NCBI GenBank assembly: GCA_026214975.1
Contig: JAOBSW010001133.1
Coordinates: forward strand, 1 to 64,000
Length of the DNA stretch: 64,000 nt
Origin: Gentiana macrophylla
Lineage: Eukaryota > Streptophyta > Magnoliopsida > Gentianales > Gentianaceae
Direction: 5' to 3'
This document shows positions 1 through 10,477 of this stretch, piece by piece (positions within the stretch are counted from its first letter, which is position 1; each line of letters opens with the position of its first letter). The notes under the pieces were generated by a model. That model saw only the letters and a program-made list of their open reading frames with translations. It was not told where the DNA came from and ran no database searches. Position numbers and translations under genes: made by a program.

Positions 1-558
1 AAAAAAAAAAATTTCATTTTATTTACTATTTGATATATGGGAACATATGGAATTACTCATTTGAGCTAAGTGACTTGTACCCCCCACTTAAACAATGCAT
101 TGTCCTCAATGTAAAAAAAAACGAAAGAACAAACTCAAAAAAGGAACTTAGCTCTGGATAAGCGTGGAAGTTTGAACAAGTCTTAGGACTTCGGCGCAGT
201 TCAACAGGCACAGGCATTGGCTCCATAGCAGGGCAGAAAAATAATCACTGCAACACATATCTTAAACAAGGCTCGCAACTCGTTACAGGATTAGTCCAAA
301 CTGTAATAATCAGAAAAATGGGACCGTAAAAGGTATAACAATTTCCTTAAACATTTTTAAGTCCATTAATTAATGATTACATTTCAATACATTGCAACAA
401 GTCCAAAACATTACATAAGTTCGAATTTAGGAAACAGAGAAACTTGCTCTATATAACACGACATACTAGTAGAAATGAATCAAAATAAAAACTCGTTAAC
501 TATAGGAAATGCCAACACTCAAATTAAAATACTTAATCCCATCCTGGATTGAATGGTG
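1..558 (-). other. 3' non-coding region of element A with PPT-like module
   Basis: AT-rich sequence without a credible ORF. On the minus strand, positions 111-80 read as an ATTGAGGACAATG-type box followed by TTTAAGTGGGGGGT. This is the arrangement seen downstream of coding sequence in Athila elements, and again in this window at 20161-20200, 24131-24172 and 38529-38563. The purine run resembles a polypurine tract. The true 3' LTR of A is not in the window. Confidence 0.6.
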
Positions 559-1525
559 CTAGTTGCAAATTGTTCGGGTCGGCTTCACAAGATCATCCTC
601 GGTTCCCCTTCTTGATCGTGGCCGTGAACGACAAAGCGGTGGGACGTAACTCAAAGATAGGATAGGCATTGGCTCCACATAGGAATCGCCGCCTAACACC
701 GGGCACTCAGCTCCCTCACAGAATGTAGTGATTAGTGAACCAAAAGGTAAGGTATGCCGAGGCTTGAGAGCATCGTCTGTCATCTCCTTGCGTATCAATG
801 CCCCTACATTCACAGGCCATCCCATGTACAACCAATAGATCAAAGTGGCATGAGTATAGTAAACCGTAGATACATGCTTAGCCGGGAAGATATTAGAACG
901 GATAAGCCGATTAAGGCACTTATCCTCCCATCTCCTAAAGTCTGCTTCGCAAATGTGCGGGCAACCTCCCTATAGTCCATTCTATTCCTAGATAGGCTCC
1001 AACTTCCTCCAACCAAGCATCGGACCCATCAAACGTTGCCATATACTCTGGCCCGTCCTCCGAGATATCCAACCCAAAATAATCATTAATCGTGCCCGGA
1101 GAAATGATAATTGGTCGTCCACGAATAATAACGACATTGGTGTCGGGGTGTATACGCAAATAAGCATAAAATTCTCTTACCCAATTGACGTTGACCCGGC
1201 CTGGGGGTGCGACGACATCACGCCATTGATAACTTTCCACCAACTCCAAAAGCTCATCCCCACAATTGTCCAAATCTAGACCCCGAGCTCGATGTACGGG
1301 GGCATTAACGAAATGATTAGTAAACGAAGAATATACCTCCCGACTCGCGAATTGTGGGACCCGTTGATCATTGGAAATATCGCCCACACCACAAACCGAG
1401 CAGCTCTGCGCCTTCTTGGTGGCATCTTGGCAGATAAAACAAGCAGAACAGCAGAGCGAAAAGGGCGGCCCGACTCTCGGTCGATCGAGAGCAATCTCGG
1501 TTGACCGAGTGTGGAGAATCGACAA
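559..1525 (-). pseudogene. Broken plant transposon-protein ORF (PF20167-like) of element A
   Basis: Two minus-strand frames together resemble the 'putative plant transposon protein' domain found as an extra ORF in plant Ty3/gypsy elements. The first (935-1525) contains VNWVREFYAYL, VVIIRGRPIIISPGTIND and YFGLD. The second (559-843) contains GWPVNVGALI and LPFGSLITTFCEGAECPV. These match the usual order: a VREFYAN-like box, a VRGK.V.FSP-like box, then a GW.INVG..I and LPFPSLIT..C box. A frameshift between about 845 and 935 separates them. The start at 1525 is only the first ATG of the open frame; the original N-terminus may lie further right. No enzymatic function is known for the family. Recognition is by motif memory, not by a search. 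Confidence 0.65.
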
Positions 1526-2865
1526 AGCTTGACCTCCGGTCCTCTACCCTTCCCTTGACTGAATCTATTGATCGAAAAAAAATTTCGATAGGTTTTTCAA
1601 GGTGAGTGAAAATGGTGAAATGGATGAAGATTTTTAACATTTCCATTTGATTTTCTACAGGGTTTGAGAAAACAAGGTGGATGGAGAATTTGGGATGAAG
1701 GAATTGGGGAATAGGAATGAGGAGAATGAAAGAGAGGATGTTGGGTTAAATAGAAAAATGGAGTTTGAAGAAATGGAATGTGATTGGTGTAGAAAAGTTG
1801 TTGGGGATTGATGAGGTGGAAAGGTGGAATTTGAAAATTTGAATTGGGATAATAAAGAAGTTGGGATGAGAAAAAGGTGAATGGTTGGGAAGAGAGAAAG
1901 GTGAGTGGGGATGTGTGGAAATTAATGGTGTTGACCATTTTAATAAATTTGACACATACCGTAAAATAACTACAATATGTAACAGTGCCAAAATGTATTA
2001 TTTCACTCTTACCGCAAAGAATTTTCTAACCAATAGGTCGTCACAAGCATAAAAGCCACCTCATTTTTATCATAAATGAATCAAACAATCTGGTCTAAGC
2101 ATTTGTAAAATAACGATTATCATTTCCTTAATCAACAATTTTTTACAAAGATTCAATTTGCCGCTTCACTTCACATGAAAACGATTCGAATAAAAAATTA
2201 TTTTGCACATCCTTAACTCAACAAATCGTCGGAACATGGCAAAATAGAAAAAAACTCTTATCGTTTCATGCTACTTTTATTTAGAAAAAGAAAAATAAAA
2301 ATAGAGATAAAAATAATGAAGGATAGAAATAGTTCTGATTTAAGTCGGTAGCTCGACTTCCCAAAATATCACTCTCTAAGAATTGTTCTTGACTTGCCGT
2401 GTCTTCACCCGACTAACCTTCACCGAAAACGTCTTGCCATTCCTTTGCACGAGTGCCTTTCCGTGGGATGTACGTCTCGATTTAAAAGACAATCAAACTC
2501 TGGCCCATCTAAACAGGCACCGACTTGCGGGATCGCTTTGATTTCGATGAGCTTTCTTGATTTCGAACTCTACGAGTTCGCCGCTGACTCTCCTCCTCCT
2601 ATCCTTAGGTTTCAAAACGAGGCTTCAAAGATCATCCTTATTAACTACAGTGCAGCCGAACAATTCTATCTCGGCTTAGGATTGTAAGGACCTCTTTCTC
2701 ATCTCGATCGTCAACATTGTCATCATCACACTCCTCCGAACTTGGAATCACATCCGGTTTAGAACCAACGACTTCTATAATGTTTAAACTTACCGAATAG
2801 GGAACTCAGGGTTCTTTATCCCAAAAGTCTCGTAACCTTTAGCATCAAACAAGGTGATCTCATGC
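1526..2865 (-). other. Degenerate internal sequence of element A with purine-rich tract
   Basis: I see no convincing gene here. Positions about 1660-1930 are strongly purine-rich on the plus strand, so pyrimidine-rich on the element strand. They create a 113-codon low-complexity minus frame (1597-1938) rich in Ser, Pro, His and Phe that I do not call a gene. On the minus strand the tract runs into CCCTGTAG followed by AAAATC (about 1660-1650), which could be a 3' splice site. The rest is decayed and AT-rich. Confidence 0.5.
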
Positions 2866-3190
2866 CTAGTCATACGAATAAGAGCTCAGAGGTATTAATA
2901 AAGGACCTACCCAAGATAATTGGGCTATACGGATGCTCCTTCATGTCCATTACGACCAAATCTATCTTAAACCGAAGTTGTCCGATACCAATGATCATGT
3001 TATTCATTTGTCCGGACATGATGGTTCTAGTACTATCCGCGAATCTTACTTTTAGCGGGGTGTTTGTGGGAGTCGAATCATATTCCTATCGCAAAGGCTT
3101 TTAGGAAAATGTTTAAGCTTGATCCGAGTCAATTAAAGCCAATCCCAAGTGTGCTTGTTCTAGGGTAACATCTACAAGGAATGCCCTGTG
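2866..3190 (-). pseudogene. Retropepsin remnant of element A
   Basis: A minus-strand translation contains IDLVVMDMKEHPYSPIILG followed by RSFINTS. This is the C-terminal flap and ILGRPFL box of Athila-type aspartic proteases (compare FVVMDMEVGYTTPLILGRPF in element F). Upstream lies an AHLGLALIDSD-like segment. Several stop codons and frameshifts interrupt it, and no D-T/L-G active-site triplet can be read in frame. It is a non-functional relic that fixes the orientation and rough identity of A. Confidence 0.6.
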
Positions 3191-3401
3191 GTCATCTAAC
3201 TTTGGCATTAACCGAGATTCATCTTCAACATATTTTGCCTCCTTAGCACAGTGACTATAGGTCGCTCCATATCTACGCTACTCTCGTAACTGCACTCTAT
3301 CTCCGACATGTAATCCATATAATCAATATACGAATCAATCCGAATCGAATCCAAGAAATCACTTCGGGATTTAAAGCACACATACCTCTTTTACATACGC
3401 T

Positions 3402-3557
3402 TCACTTGCTTCCCTTGACTTCTCGGCTTCGAATTCGTTCTTTCATTTTTGCTATTCTCTCCTTCAGCTTTTGCGTCATCGGCTTCATTGGTGTTGTCTT
3501 GGTTCGTAAAACGTTAACATCCTCTTCCTTAACCTTGGAAAATTGTTTTGATGACAT
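3402..3557 (-). CDS. Small basic ORF (51 aa) just downstream of the PBS of element A
   Basis: An uninterrupted 51-codon minus frame begins MSSKQFSKVKEEDV and ends RIRSREVKGSK. It is rich in Lys and Arg (LKERIAKMKERIRSREVK) and would form a short amphipathic helix. It lies about 350 bp downstream of the PBS, where gag would begin, so it may be the remaining gag N-terminus or a chance ORF. The next frame is broken by a stop directly after it. Nothing in it identifies a known domain. Confidence 0.3.
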   Translation of the reverse strand: MSSKQFSKVKEEDVNVLRTKTTPMKPMTQKLKERIAKMKERIRSREVKGSK

Positions 3558-3751
3558 ATTATTTATCACGAACAATCTTACCTGAGTGATTTAGTTCTGA
3601 TTATCTGCAACATGAGAAAAACAACAAACGGTCAATAAACTAACAGTCAGTACGATTGCTCATACTGCTGCTAGGCTTACAACCTACTAACGGGGAAAAA
3701 ACAGAAACGAATGGAAAACAATGCCGTCAGATAATATAGAACAATGAAAGG

Positions 3752-3789
3752 GCTCGGTCGACCGAGCAGCATTGTTCGGTCGACCGAAC
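3752..3789. repeat. Two perfect 16-bp palindromes (CGGTCGACCG core) in element A
   Basis: GCTCGGTCGACCGAGC (3752-3767) and GTTCGGTCGACCGAAC (3774-3789) are each perfect palindromes and sit 6 bp apart between the coding remnants and the PBS. Variants of the same word recur at 1474-1511 and within the LTR (4758-4816 and 5334-5373). Confidence 0.9.
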
Positions 3790-3905
3790 ATACAGAACAT
3801 ATAAATATATATTTTTTTTTCCATTTATTTTACTCACTTGTAAAAGAAAACAGAAACAAAAAACGAAATAAGCAAGTAGATCATTTAAGCAGTTGGACCA
3901 TTGAT

Positions 3906-3923
3906 TCCCCGGCAACGGCGCCA
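3906..3923 (-). promoter_or_regulatory. Primer-binding site, tRNA-Asp, element A
   Basis: The plus strand reads TCCCCGGCAACGGCGCCA. This equals the 3' end of plant tRNA-Asp including CCA; its complement, TGGCGCCGTTGCCGGGGA, is the minus-strand PBS. It lies 6 bp from the LTR end. This places the 5' LTR to the right and proves minus-strand orientation. Confidence 0.93.
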
Positions 3924-4757
3924 AAAACTTGATTGAGGTCAAGTTAAATTACTAACTCGATGCCTAAATAACCACTAGCAAGTGAACTAGGTTCAATCGC
4001 AGTATAGCTAGATAGAGTCGAGGTCGATCCCACAGAGAATCAATTTGTGGATCCTAACTTAAATAGTCAACTAGTTATTTCGTTTGACAAATACGGTCTA
4101 TGACCAAAGATAAAGTACGAAAAGAAAGACACACTCAAACATATAAATAACACATAAACAAATAACGTAATCAATCGCCTAATTATAACCGTGATCCTCC
4201 GGATCTAGACAATTTATATAACAAACAAGACTTATCAACTATTAATCCGTCCATATTCATTTATAGTGGCTACGGGAGTCATCCTCTTTAACTTGACTTA
4301 GCACCGGTAGGTCACTAGATCACCGTGATATTGTTACGTGACTTCGCGCTTTTGGTGCCTCCATCTCATATAACTCACACGCTACGACTCTAAGGATGCC
4401 GATATTAACCGTACACCTCGTCCCAGCAACATTCCTTTGGTTAGGCGTATTTCTGAGACGATCACTCAAAACTCGTCCAACTAACAATTACCAATTTATA
4501 GTCTCATGCTAGTTTACGATCTACGTATAAGAAGTGCGCGCAATTCCCTAATATAACCCTACCTAGATAACGCTGAAAGTCCAAGATCAATTCATGAGCC
4601 TACCTAAGAGTTTTATACCGGTATTTCCTTTTACACGCTTTTAATTAAATCAAGTGAGTGACGAGCTATAGCCATACCTACCGAGATAACAGATTCAATT
4701 AAGCTAACCTAATCATAAAGACGTGATCGATTAACGGATGAAAACAAGTTTGACAAC

Positions 4758-5373
4758 TCTCGGTCGACCGAATAGGTGCTCGGTCGATCGAGTGACACCT
4801 CTCGGTCACCCGAGAGTCGACTCCCATTTACATCCCCGAACATATTTCTCAGCGTTTCATATACGAATCGGATTATATAGCGAATCATCAGGACATCATA
4901 TAGACTAATCTAAATACACGTAAATTAAACACACAGATTCATCCGTAGATGTTAGGTAGAGGACGTAGGGTTTGGGATCCTTATAGACAAGGTATCACCA
5001 TTGCCCTAACGTCATATCCTAGATCTACATCATCTAGATATGAATACCTACTCAAACAATCAAAGCATAATTGGGAAATTGATTACTTAAAAGAAAACAA
5101 GAAGATAAACTAGGGCTTACATGTTTGCAACCCTAGCAACCTCCGCAAGCCTAAAGAATCCTTATTTGCTTATTTGTAAATATGAAATAGTATTGGTGAG
5201 TGCCTCCTAAAAAATACAAAGGACTTGTGTTTTTATAGAGCCTCACCGTCATAGAAAACCGACTTAAAATGCCAACACTCAACCCTAACCGACTCAAATA
5301 ATGTGCCGAACTTCTTCCTCGGATCAGAGGCCCACTCGGTCGATCGAATGCATGGGCTCGGTCCGACCGAGCC
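4758..5373. repeat. Dispersed CTCGGTCGACCGAG palindrome array in LTR A
   Basis: Five copies occur. CTCGGTCGACCG starts at 4759, CTCGGTCGATCGAG is at 4779-4792, and CTCTCGGTCACCCGAGAG is at 4799-4816. ACTCGGTCGATCGA starts at 5334. GGCTCGGTCCGACCGAGCC, an odd perfect palindrome, is at 5355-5373. The last two lie about 100-140 bp upstream of the LTR TATA box on the element strand. Confidence 0.85.
5231..5241 (-). promoter_or_regulatory. TATA box of LTR A
   Basis: The minus strand reads CTCTATAAAAACAC, a good plant TATA box. It lies about 440 bp from the U3 start (5680) and is the likely start of R transcription. Confidence 0.7.
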
Positions 5374-5689
5374 TTACATGCTCCTCTGGCTTTCTCCTCT
5401 TTTTCTGCCTTGGGCCTCCTGAACTTGTCTGTGATCCATCAAAGCTTTTCCGAAGTCCATCCTTGCGCTCCCAAATGAGTTACTACAAATATAACGTGAA
5501 ATATAGTCTGTAATATCAAATAATATAATAAAACCTCTCAATACATAATAATGAATCGTAACTCTCGACATATGTAAATTAAGCGTATTACGACTTATTA
5601 TTACTCTATTATAGCTCTTTTAAACTAGAATCGGGGATAAAGGTCATAGAATAATGGGCACAAAATGACCGTTATCATCACTACAGTTC

Positions 5690-7852
5690 GTGGGGATCGT
5701 ATTATTATCAATGAACGAGTCATGAAGTCACTATTTGGTTTCACAAATTCATCTGTGACATAAATAGATTTGACTTCACTACCATTGAAAAGGGATTCCT
5801 TTCTTAAGCAAATTACTTTATCCAAAGAACCAGTAGAAGTTGGTATTCATGTTGATAAACTCAAGCCAGAGTTGGATATCTCAGCAGATGGCTTAGCAAA
5901 TATGTTATTGGAAAATCCAAAGGAATCAGTACATTATCTGATGACAATGTTTATCTAATGAACATTATTTGGGACGAAATAGAATTCAATTGGGCCGGTT
6001 ATGTCGTCAATCAGATAAAGAAGCAACACATAACTGAATTATAAAGTGTACAAAGAGCTCAAGCTGAAGGACAAGCAACTAATGGCAGATTCCGACTGAG
6101 GAAAACACTCAGTGGAATCATTCAGTTTTATTTGGAGAAACTCAAGGAAGGGAAGAAAGCAAGACAAACTGTACCCACAGAGGAAATCGCAGCAGTCACA
6201 AGAACAACTTACCAACCTGAAGCCAGACAGAAAACTGTGTCTCAACAGGAAGCTGAACACAAAGGAATCAAGCGGAAGGCTGATTCAGCAAAAGAAAGAT
6301 CAGTTGTAAAATGTTTGTACCCAGGAACTTCAAATAAGAAAGTACCAACTGAGGGGGAACAACAACAACTAACAAACCGGGTTACAAAGGAAAATAACAT
6401 CATTGATTATACTTCTCAATCGATCAACGATCGCCTCGCTTTTTAGATGACCGACTTATCAGGCTAATGAAGATGAAACTCAAACCAAAATATTCTCGTG
6501 ATGCTATCTTACAATCTGATGAAAAGTTACTCTTGAAGGCATTGGAAATTAGAGATCTATACACTTTGTTTCCTATATTAGAGTTTCTTGCAAATTGTTT
6601 CAATAGATTCAATGAACTAGCTCAACGAAGAGAATCAGCCACATCATCTATTCCTGAGGATATTTCAAAGAAGCTTGATGATGATAATTCAAGAAAAGAA
6701 GCTGATATGACTACAGTTTGCAGAAAGACACTCAACCTCAACCTCTAGCTACGCAAACTGTAATTCAGCAAGAAGATGTGCCAGTTGGAAATCGTATTAA
6801 TCGACAATCAAACAAGCGGTGATGGACTTAATAATCAACAACTTATGATCATTGAAGATATCACTCAGTCTAAAGATCAAACAGAAGCAACATATGATCC
6901 TTCTGATATCCTGACAAAGGACGAATTGGCCAAAGTTCATGATAATTTGAAAATTGTGCTCAGTCAAAGGGATGCACACAATGGCCTTCTATCAAATATC
7001 TCTGGATATCTAGATTATAGAACTAAAATAGATATCTCAGTTCATGCAAGACTAGAGATGATCCATAAGTCAAGTTCATGTTCTGCTTCAGAAATTTTGT
7101 TACTTAAACAGAAACTTGAAGACTCAACCGCAGTAGATAGGGAAACACATGCTCAGGCTCATTGGCATATGAATCAACACATCTACGGGTTATAAAATCA
7201 GCTCAAAGAAGTACTTGCTTCTCAGCAACGTATATCAGCCGATCAAAAGGCAACCCATGCTTTGGTAGATCAATTGTATGATGCCAAAAAGGGGGAAGCA
7301 GAAGAAGAAAAGCTAAAATTACTCAAGGAAAAGAAGCAACTCGAAGACGAATTGGAAAGATATAAATCAGATCCAAAGTTCTTAAAGAAAGAGTTAACTG
7401 ACGAGCAGCTCATTGAGAAATATAGTCATACTGAAAATCGGAGAGCTACTCTTACAAAGGATCTGTGGTTAAAGTTTGTCAAAGATCATAATCCTATCAA
7501 AGCCAAGTACAAGGATAAGACTATTGAAGAATCCTTGAACTACTTATTATCTGATGAACTCTACAATTAGAAAATGGCACAATATAAGAAGATCAAGAAG
7601 ATTGAAGACAAACTGAAGATTAAAGACAAAGCTGAACAAATGAAAGTTGATGTAGCTGAATTTGAAAAATACTACTTGAATAAATCAGCTTTACCAAAGT
7701 TAATTTTATGGAGAAAATGGAAAGAAGGAAGTCAAGTAGACTATAACAAGACATTTTCTAAGGAAGACTCAAAACTAGAACATGATTATCGTTTACATGA
7801 CAAAGATATGAAGTATATCTCAGTTAAACAAAAAGCACAGAAAGGAGTTTAA
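5690..7852 (+). pseudogene. Extra ORF of element B1: coiled-coil protein, broken
   Basis: One coding region spans three frames. Positions 5690-5958 (frame 1) contain VRGDRIIINERVMKSLFGF and LKPELDISADGLANMLL. Positions 6132-6446 (frame 3) are Gln/Lys-rich. From 6467 to 7852 frame 2 stays coding, apart from in-frame stops near 6746-6748, 7193-7195 and 7568-7570. The C-terminal half is strongly charged and heptad-like (EEEKLKLLKEKKQLEDELER, then KKIEDKLKIKDKAEQMKVD), predicting coiled coils. The VRG...IN motif resembles the N-terminal box of plant transposon extra ORFs. Its position between pol and 3' LTR fits the env-like or extra ORF of SIRE-type copia elements. No membrane segment or signal peptide is visible. 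Function is unknown. Confidence 0.6.
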
Positions 7853-7991
7853 TATTTAGTCAAATTTATTGAACAAAGTGTAACTATTCCAGTTTTTGCG
7901 TATTCTAATGAAATCCAGTTTTCCAGTTTTACATTGTTTTACATTGCTTTGATCTTTAAGCTTTTCTTTTAGGGAGAGTTTTGGCATCATC

Positions 7992-8005
7992 AAAAAGGGG
8001 GAAAT
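7992..8005 (+). promoter_or_regulatory. Polypurine tract of element B1
   Basis: AAAAAGGGGGAAAT directly precedes the TGTTGG start of the 3' LTR. It is the plus-strand priming site for reverse transcription. Confidence 0.85.
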
Positions 8006-8300
8006 TGTTGGAAATAAAATTTATGTTTTGATGATAATTCATCATATTTACTCAGAATATTATATCAACCTCATTGATGAAGTGCTGAAGCTAGCTGTTA
8101 TAGTGAAAAGCTAAAAAATGTCTATAATTGAATGTATAGGTCTTACTAGAGTATGATATTTGTATAGGTTACATCAGACAACACTGTAATAGTTAGTGTG
8201 TCGTGAAACTGAAAACTAGAAATCATTTAGGAAACTGGAAATCATTAAGATAAATAAACTGACTCAGAATACACCAATTTGAAACTGAAAAAGATAAGTT

Positions 8301-8432
8301 CGCTGAGGAACACAAACTCGGTTGGCTTATCTAGAAAATTGAAGAACTGAGGGTTCAAACTCAGTTGATGAAAAACTGAGGGTCACAGACTCTGTAATAG
8401 AAGATTGAAGAACTAAGGGTTCAAACTCAGTT
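8301..8432. repeat. Array of AACTGAG-N8-CTCAGTT inverted repeats in U3 of LTR B1
   Basis: Four units occur, near 8301-8324, 8345-8366, 8372-8396 and 8411-8432. Each pairs an ACTGAG-type arm with a CTCAGTT-type arm across about 8 nt (GGTTCAAA or GGTCACAGA). The array lies about 450 bp upstream of the TATA box. The B2 LTR has three equivalent units at 61605-61708. Confidence 0.8.
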
Positions 8433-8875
8433 ATGACGTTTACAAGTTGAGACTATAAAGTTAGACTTCAGGCAAGTTTGTGGTGACCTGTACTGACTTT
8501 ATGGATCTTGTATGAAGACCTAAGAATCATAAGGACAATGAATTCTGAGAAGATAGTTGTTTATGGTGTACTCTGATCAAGTCAATTATAATCAGATGTA
8601 AACTGGAGTACTGATATTTGAAGAAGAGCAAAATCTCAGTTAATGCTCCAAGTCAGTCAAGAAACTGACAACTGATGATCATGGTACAAAACTGATCAGG
8701 AAACTCAGTTTTATATGTCTGCCATCAGACAAACTGATAGTACAGTCGAACGTTTAAAAGGAAGCAATTTTATTGGATGAAATACTGACACATCAGAAAG
8801 GTTAGAAAGTATAACCATTACAAGATAGACGTTGATACAATTCGAATTCATAAAAATTGAACGTTGGACCTCAAA

Positions 8876-8885
8876 CTATAAATAG
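8876..8885 (+). promoter_or_regulatory. TATA box of LTR B1
   Basis: CTATAAATAG lies in the sequence CAAACTATAAATAGAGGAC. The same box is present in LTR B2 near 62127. Confidence 0.8.
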
Positions 8886-9798
8886 AGGACTTTGCACCAA
8901 GGATCAAATACGAAGATTTAACAGAATTATAAGATCAACAAGCATTTTTGTGCACTATTCTTAGTTATTCAAATTGCTATCATCTCTGCGCTATAACAAG
9001 ATCATATCAAGAATTTCTTCGAGTGTTCAACCTGCACAGAATTTATCCAGATTTAGACACTTTGAAGAACCACAAACAAGAATCAATTTATTGATTCTCA
9101 GCCCAACTTTGATTCTACATCAAAGGTTTAGACTGTGAAGCAAACCGGGAAGCATCTGCCAAGGACAGTTGTTACAAGCAGTCGGGTAGACTGTGTTTGT
9201 GGTGGTAGCTGGTGAAGAGGCATACATAACCCTTCAAGGACTAGTGTTCAAGCAATTGAACATCAGCAATTCTACCTGTTCTACAACTGTTTAGATAGTG
9301 AAGCTAGGGATTAGCCAAGGACTATTGTTTAGGACTTTTTGTAACAGGTCACCTCAAGAAGTTCTAGTTGAATTTTCCTCCTACACCACAGGGGAAGAGA
9401 GAACTGACAGGATTACACCACCTGGAACCTCTATAATACTTGCCTAATTTACTTTACGCATTTATTTATTTTCTTAGTATTTATCTACAGCATTCTAAGG
9501 ATTGATTGTTATACAACTCAGAACTCACAGACTGACATTCACACTCAGCTTTCACATAGAATAACAAGATCAATAAAAAGGCTAGAATTAAATCCGCTGC
9601 CGGTTGACTCAGTTTTTGGTTAAGTCAGTTTGACTTAAACTCATCTTAGTCAGCTTAACTCCACACAAGTTTTAACTGAACCTTAATTTGTTTTAAATCC
9701 AGTTTTAGGGACAAGTTTATTCACCCCCCCTCTAAACTTGTGTTAGCCTTTCCAAGGGACCAACAATATCCACATCAACAGCTGTAGCATAATAGAGA

Positions 9799-10477
9799 AT
9801 TTGGGTGGACGATTGCAGATATTCAAGAAATAAGCCCATCGGTGTGTATGTATAAAATCTCTGTAGACCCAGAGAAGATAGCAGTGGCACAACCTCAAAG
9901 GAGGTTGACACCACCATTTCAGGATGTTGTTAAGGAATATATTATAAAAATGTTGGAAATGGGAATCATTTTCCCAATTGCTGACAGTGAATGGGTGAGC
10001 CCGATTCATGTGGTGCCTAGGAAATGAGGATTCACTGTTCAACCTTATGAGTTCGATGAGTTAATCCTTGTGAGGCTAATTACTGGACATCGAGTCTGCA
10101 TCAATTTTAGGAAACTGAATGACATAACTCGTAAAGATAATTTTCCCCTACAATTCTTTGACAAGTTGTTAGGAAGGTTAAGCGGTCATGCTTTTTATTG
10201 TTTCTTAGATGGATATTCTAGTTACTACTAGATCCATATTTCCCCCGAGGACCGAGAGAAAACAACTTTCACATGTTCCTATGGAACTTTTGTGTACAAT
10301 CGTATGGCTTTTGGACTTTGTAATGCACCAGCAACATTCCAAAGGCGCATGATGTCACTATTTGCGGACATGGCAGAAGACTTTGTGGAAATTTTCATTG
10401 ATGAATTTTTTATATTTGGAGACAGCTTTGATAAATGCTTGGACAACATGAGTAGAGTGTTGAAGAGATATGAAGAG
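9799..10477 (+). pseudogene. Athila reverse transcriptase, N-terminal half (element H)
   Basis: A single frame reads IADIQEISPSVCMYKI, AQPQRRLTPPFQDVVKEYI, SEWVSPIHVVPRK, VCINFRKLNDITRKDNFPL, FLDGYSSYY and MAFGLCNAPATFQRRMMSLF. These are RT fingers and palm blocks 1-5. Two stops interrupt it: TGA at 10025-10027, where Athila usually has Lys-Gly-Gly, and TAG at 10229-10231, at the Gln of YYQI. The catalytic box reads FIDEF where Athila has F-x-DDF, so the second catalytic Asp is Glu. The frame ends at TATGAAGAG, where element G was inserted. The copy is certainly inactive. Confidence 0.9.
10473..10477 (+). repeat. Left target-site duplication of element G (AAGAG)
   Basis: AAGAG at 10473-10477 repeats at 17556-17560. 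Joining the flanks across one copy restores the Athila frame L-K-R-Y-E-E-T-D-L-V-L-N. Three unexplained bases (TAT) follow on the left before TGTTGA. Confidence 0.75.

Larger units (their letters stand above)
1..5680 (-). mobile_element. Element A: Athila-like Ty3/gypsy element, 5' portion, cut by window start
   Basis: Read on the minus strand this is a 5' LTR (3930-5680), a tRNA-Asp primer-binding site (3906-3923), a degenerate protease remnant and a plant-transposon ORF. A purine-rich module at 80-111 follows. The remainder, including the 3' LTR, lies left of the window. No RT, RNase H or integrase motif is visible between the PBS and the window edge, so the copy is either non-autonomous or has pol deleted. 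The right border falls inside coding sequence of element B1, so A inserted into B1. Assignment to an Athila-like group rests on the DLG/DTG-type protease context, the extra ORF and the tRNA-Asp PBS; the exact family is unknown. Confidence 0.8.
3930..5680 (-). repeat. 5' LTR of element A
   Basis: The repeat begins TGATTGAGG beside the PBS and ends GTTATCATCA, giving TG...CA termini. The CATCA end matches the LTR ends of elements F, C and D. It carries the U5 box GGTCGATCCCACAGAGAA (about 4023-4040), seen in related form in F and C. A minus-strand TATA box lies at 5231-5241, and CGGTCGACCG palindromes flank that box on both sides. The partner LTR is outside the window, so the right end is inferred from termini and from the return of B1 coding sequence at 5681. 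Confidence 0.8.
5681..9765 (+). mobile_element. Element B1: Ty1/copia-type element, 3' end with extra ORF and 3' LTR
   Basis: The segment holds a coding stretch (5690-7852), a polypurine tract (7992-8005) and a complete LTR (8006-9765). The LTR is closely related to the B2 LTR at 61314-63061, which is followed by an initiator-Met PBS. The element's 5' part is absent because element A replaced or interrupted it. The extra ORF between pol and 3' LTR, plus TGTTGG...CCAACA termini, suggests the SIRE-like (Maximus) group. That is inference, because no pol sequence is present. Confidence 0.75.
8006..9765 (+). repeat. 3' LTR of element B1
   Basis: The LTR begins TGTTGGAAATAAAA and ends GGGACCAACA (1760 bp). 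It aligns along its length with the LTR at 61314-63061. It contains a TATA box (8876-8885) and an array of AACTGAG...CTCAGTT inverted repeats (8301-8432). A C-rich run lies near 9723 in the shared 3' tail (TAAACTTGTGTTAGCC). The sequence after 9765 is Athila RT, so the element inserted in or next to Athila H. The left-hand TSD is not available. Confidence 0.92.

Noticed and set aside
1597..1938. 113-codon Ser/Pro/His/Phe-rich minus frame
   Set aside because: Produced by the purine-rich tract; no motif and simple composition.
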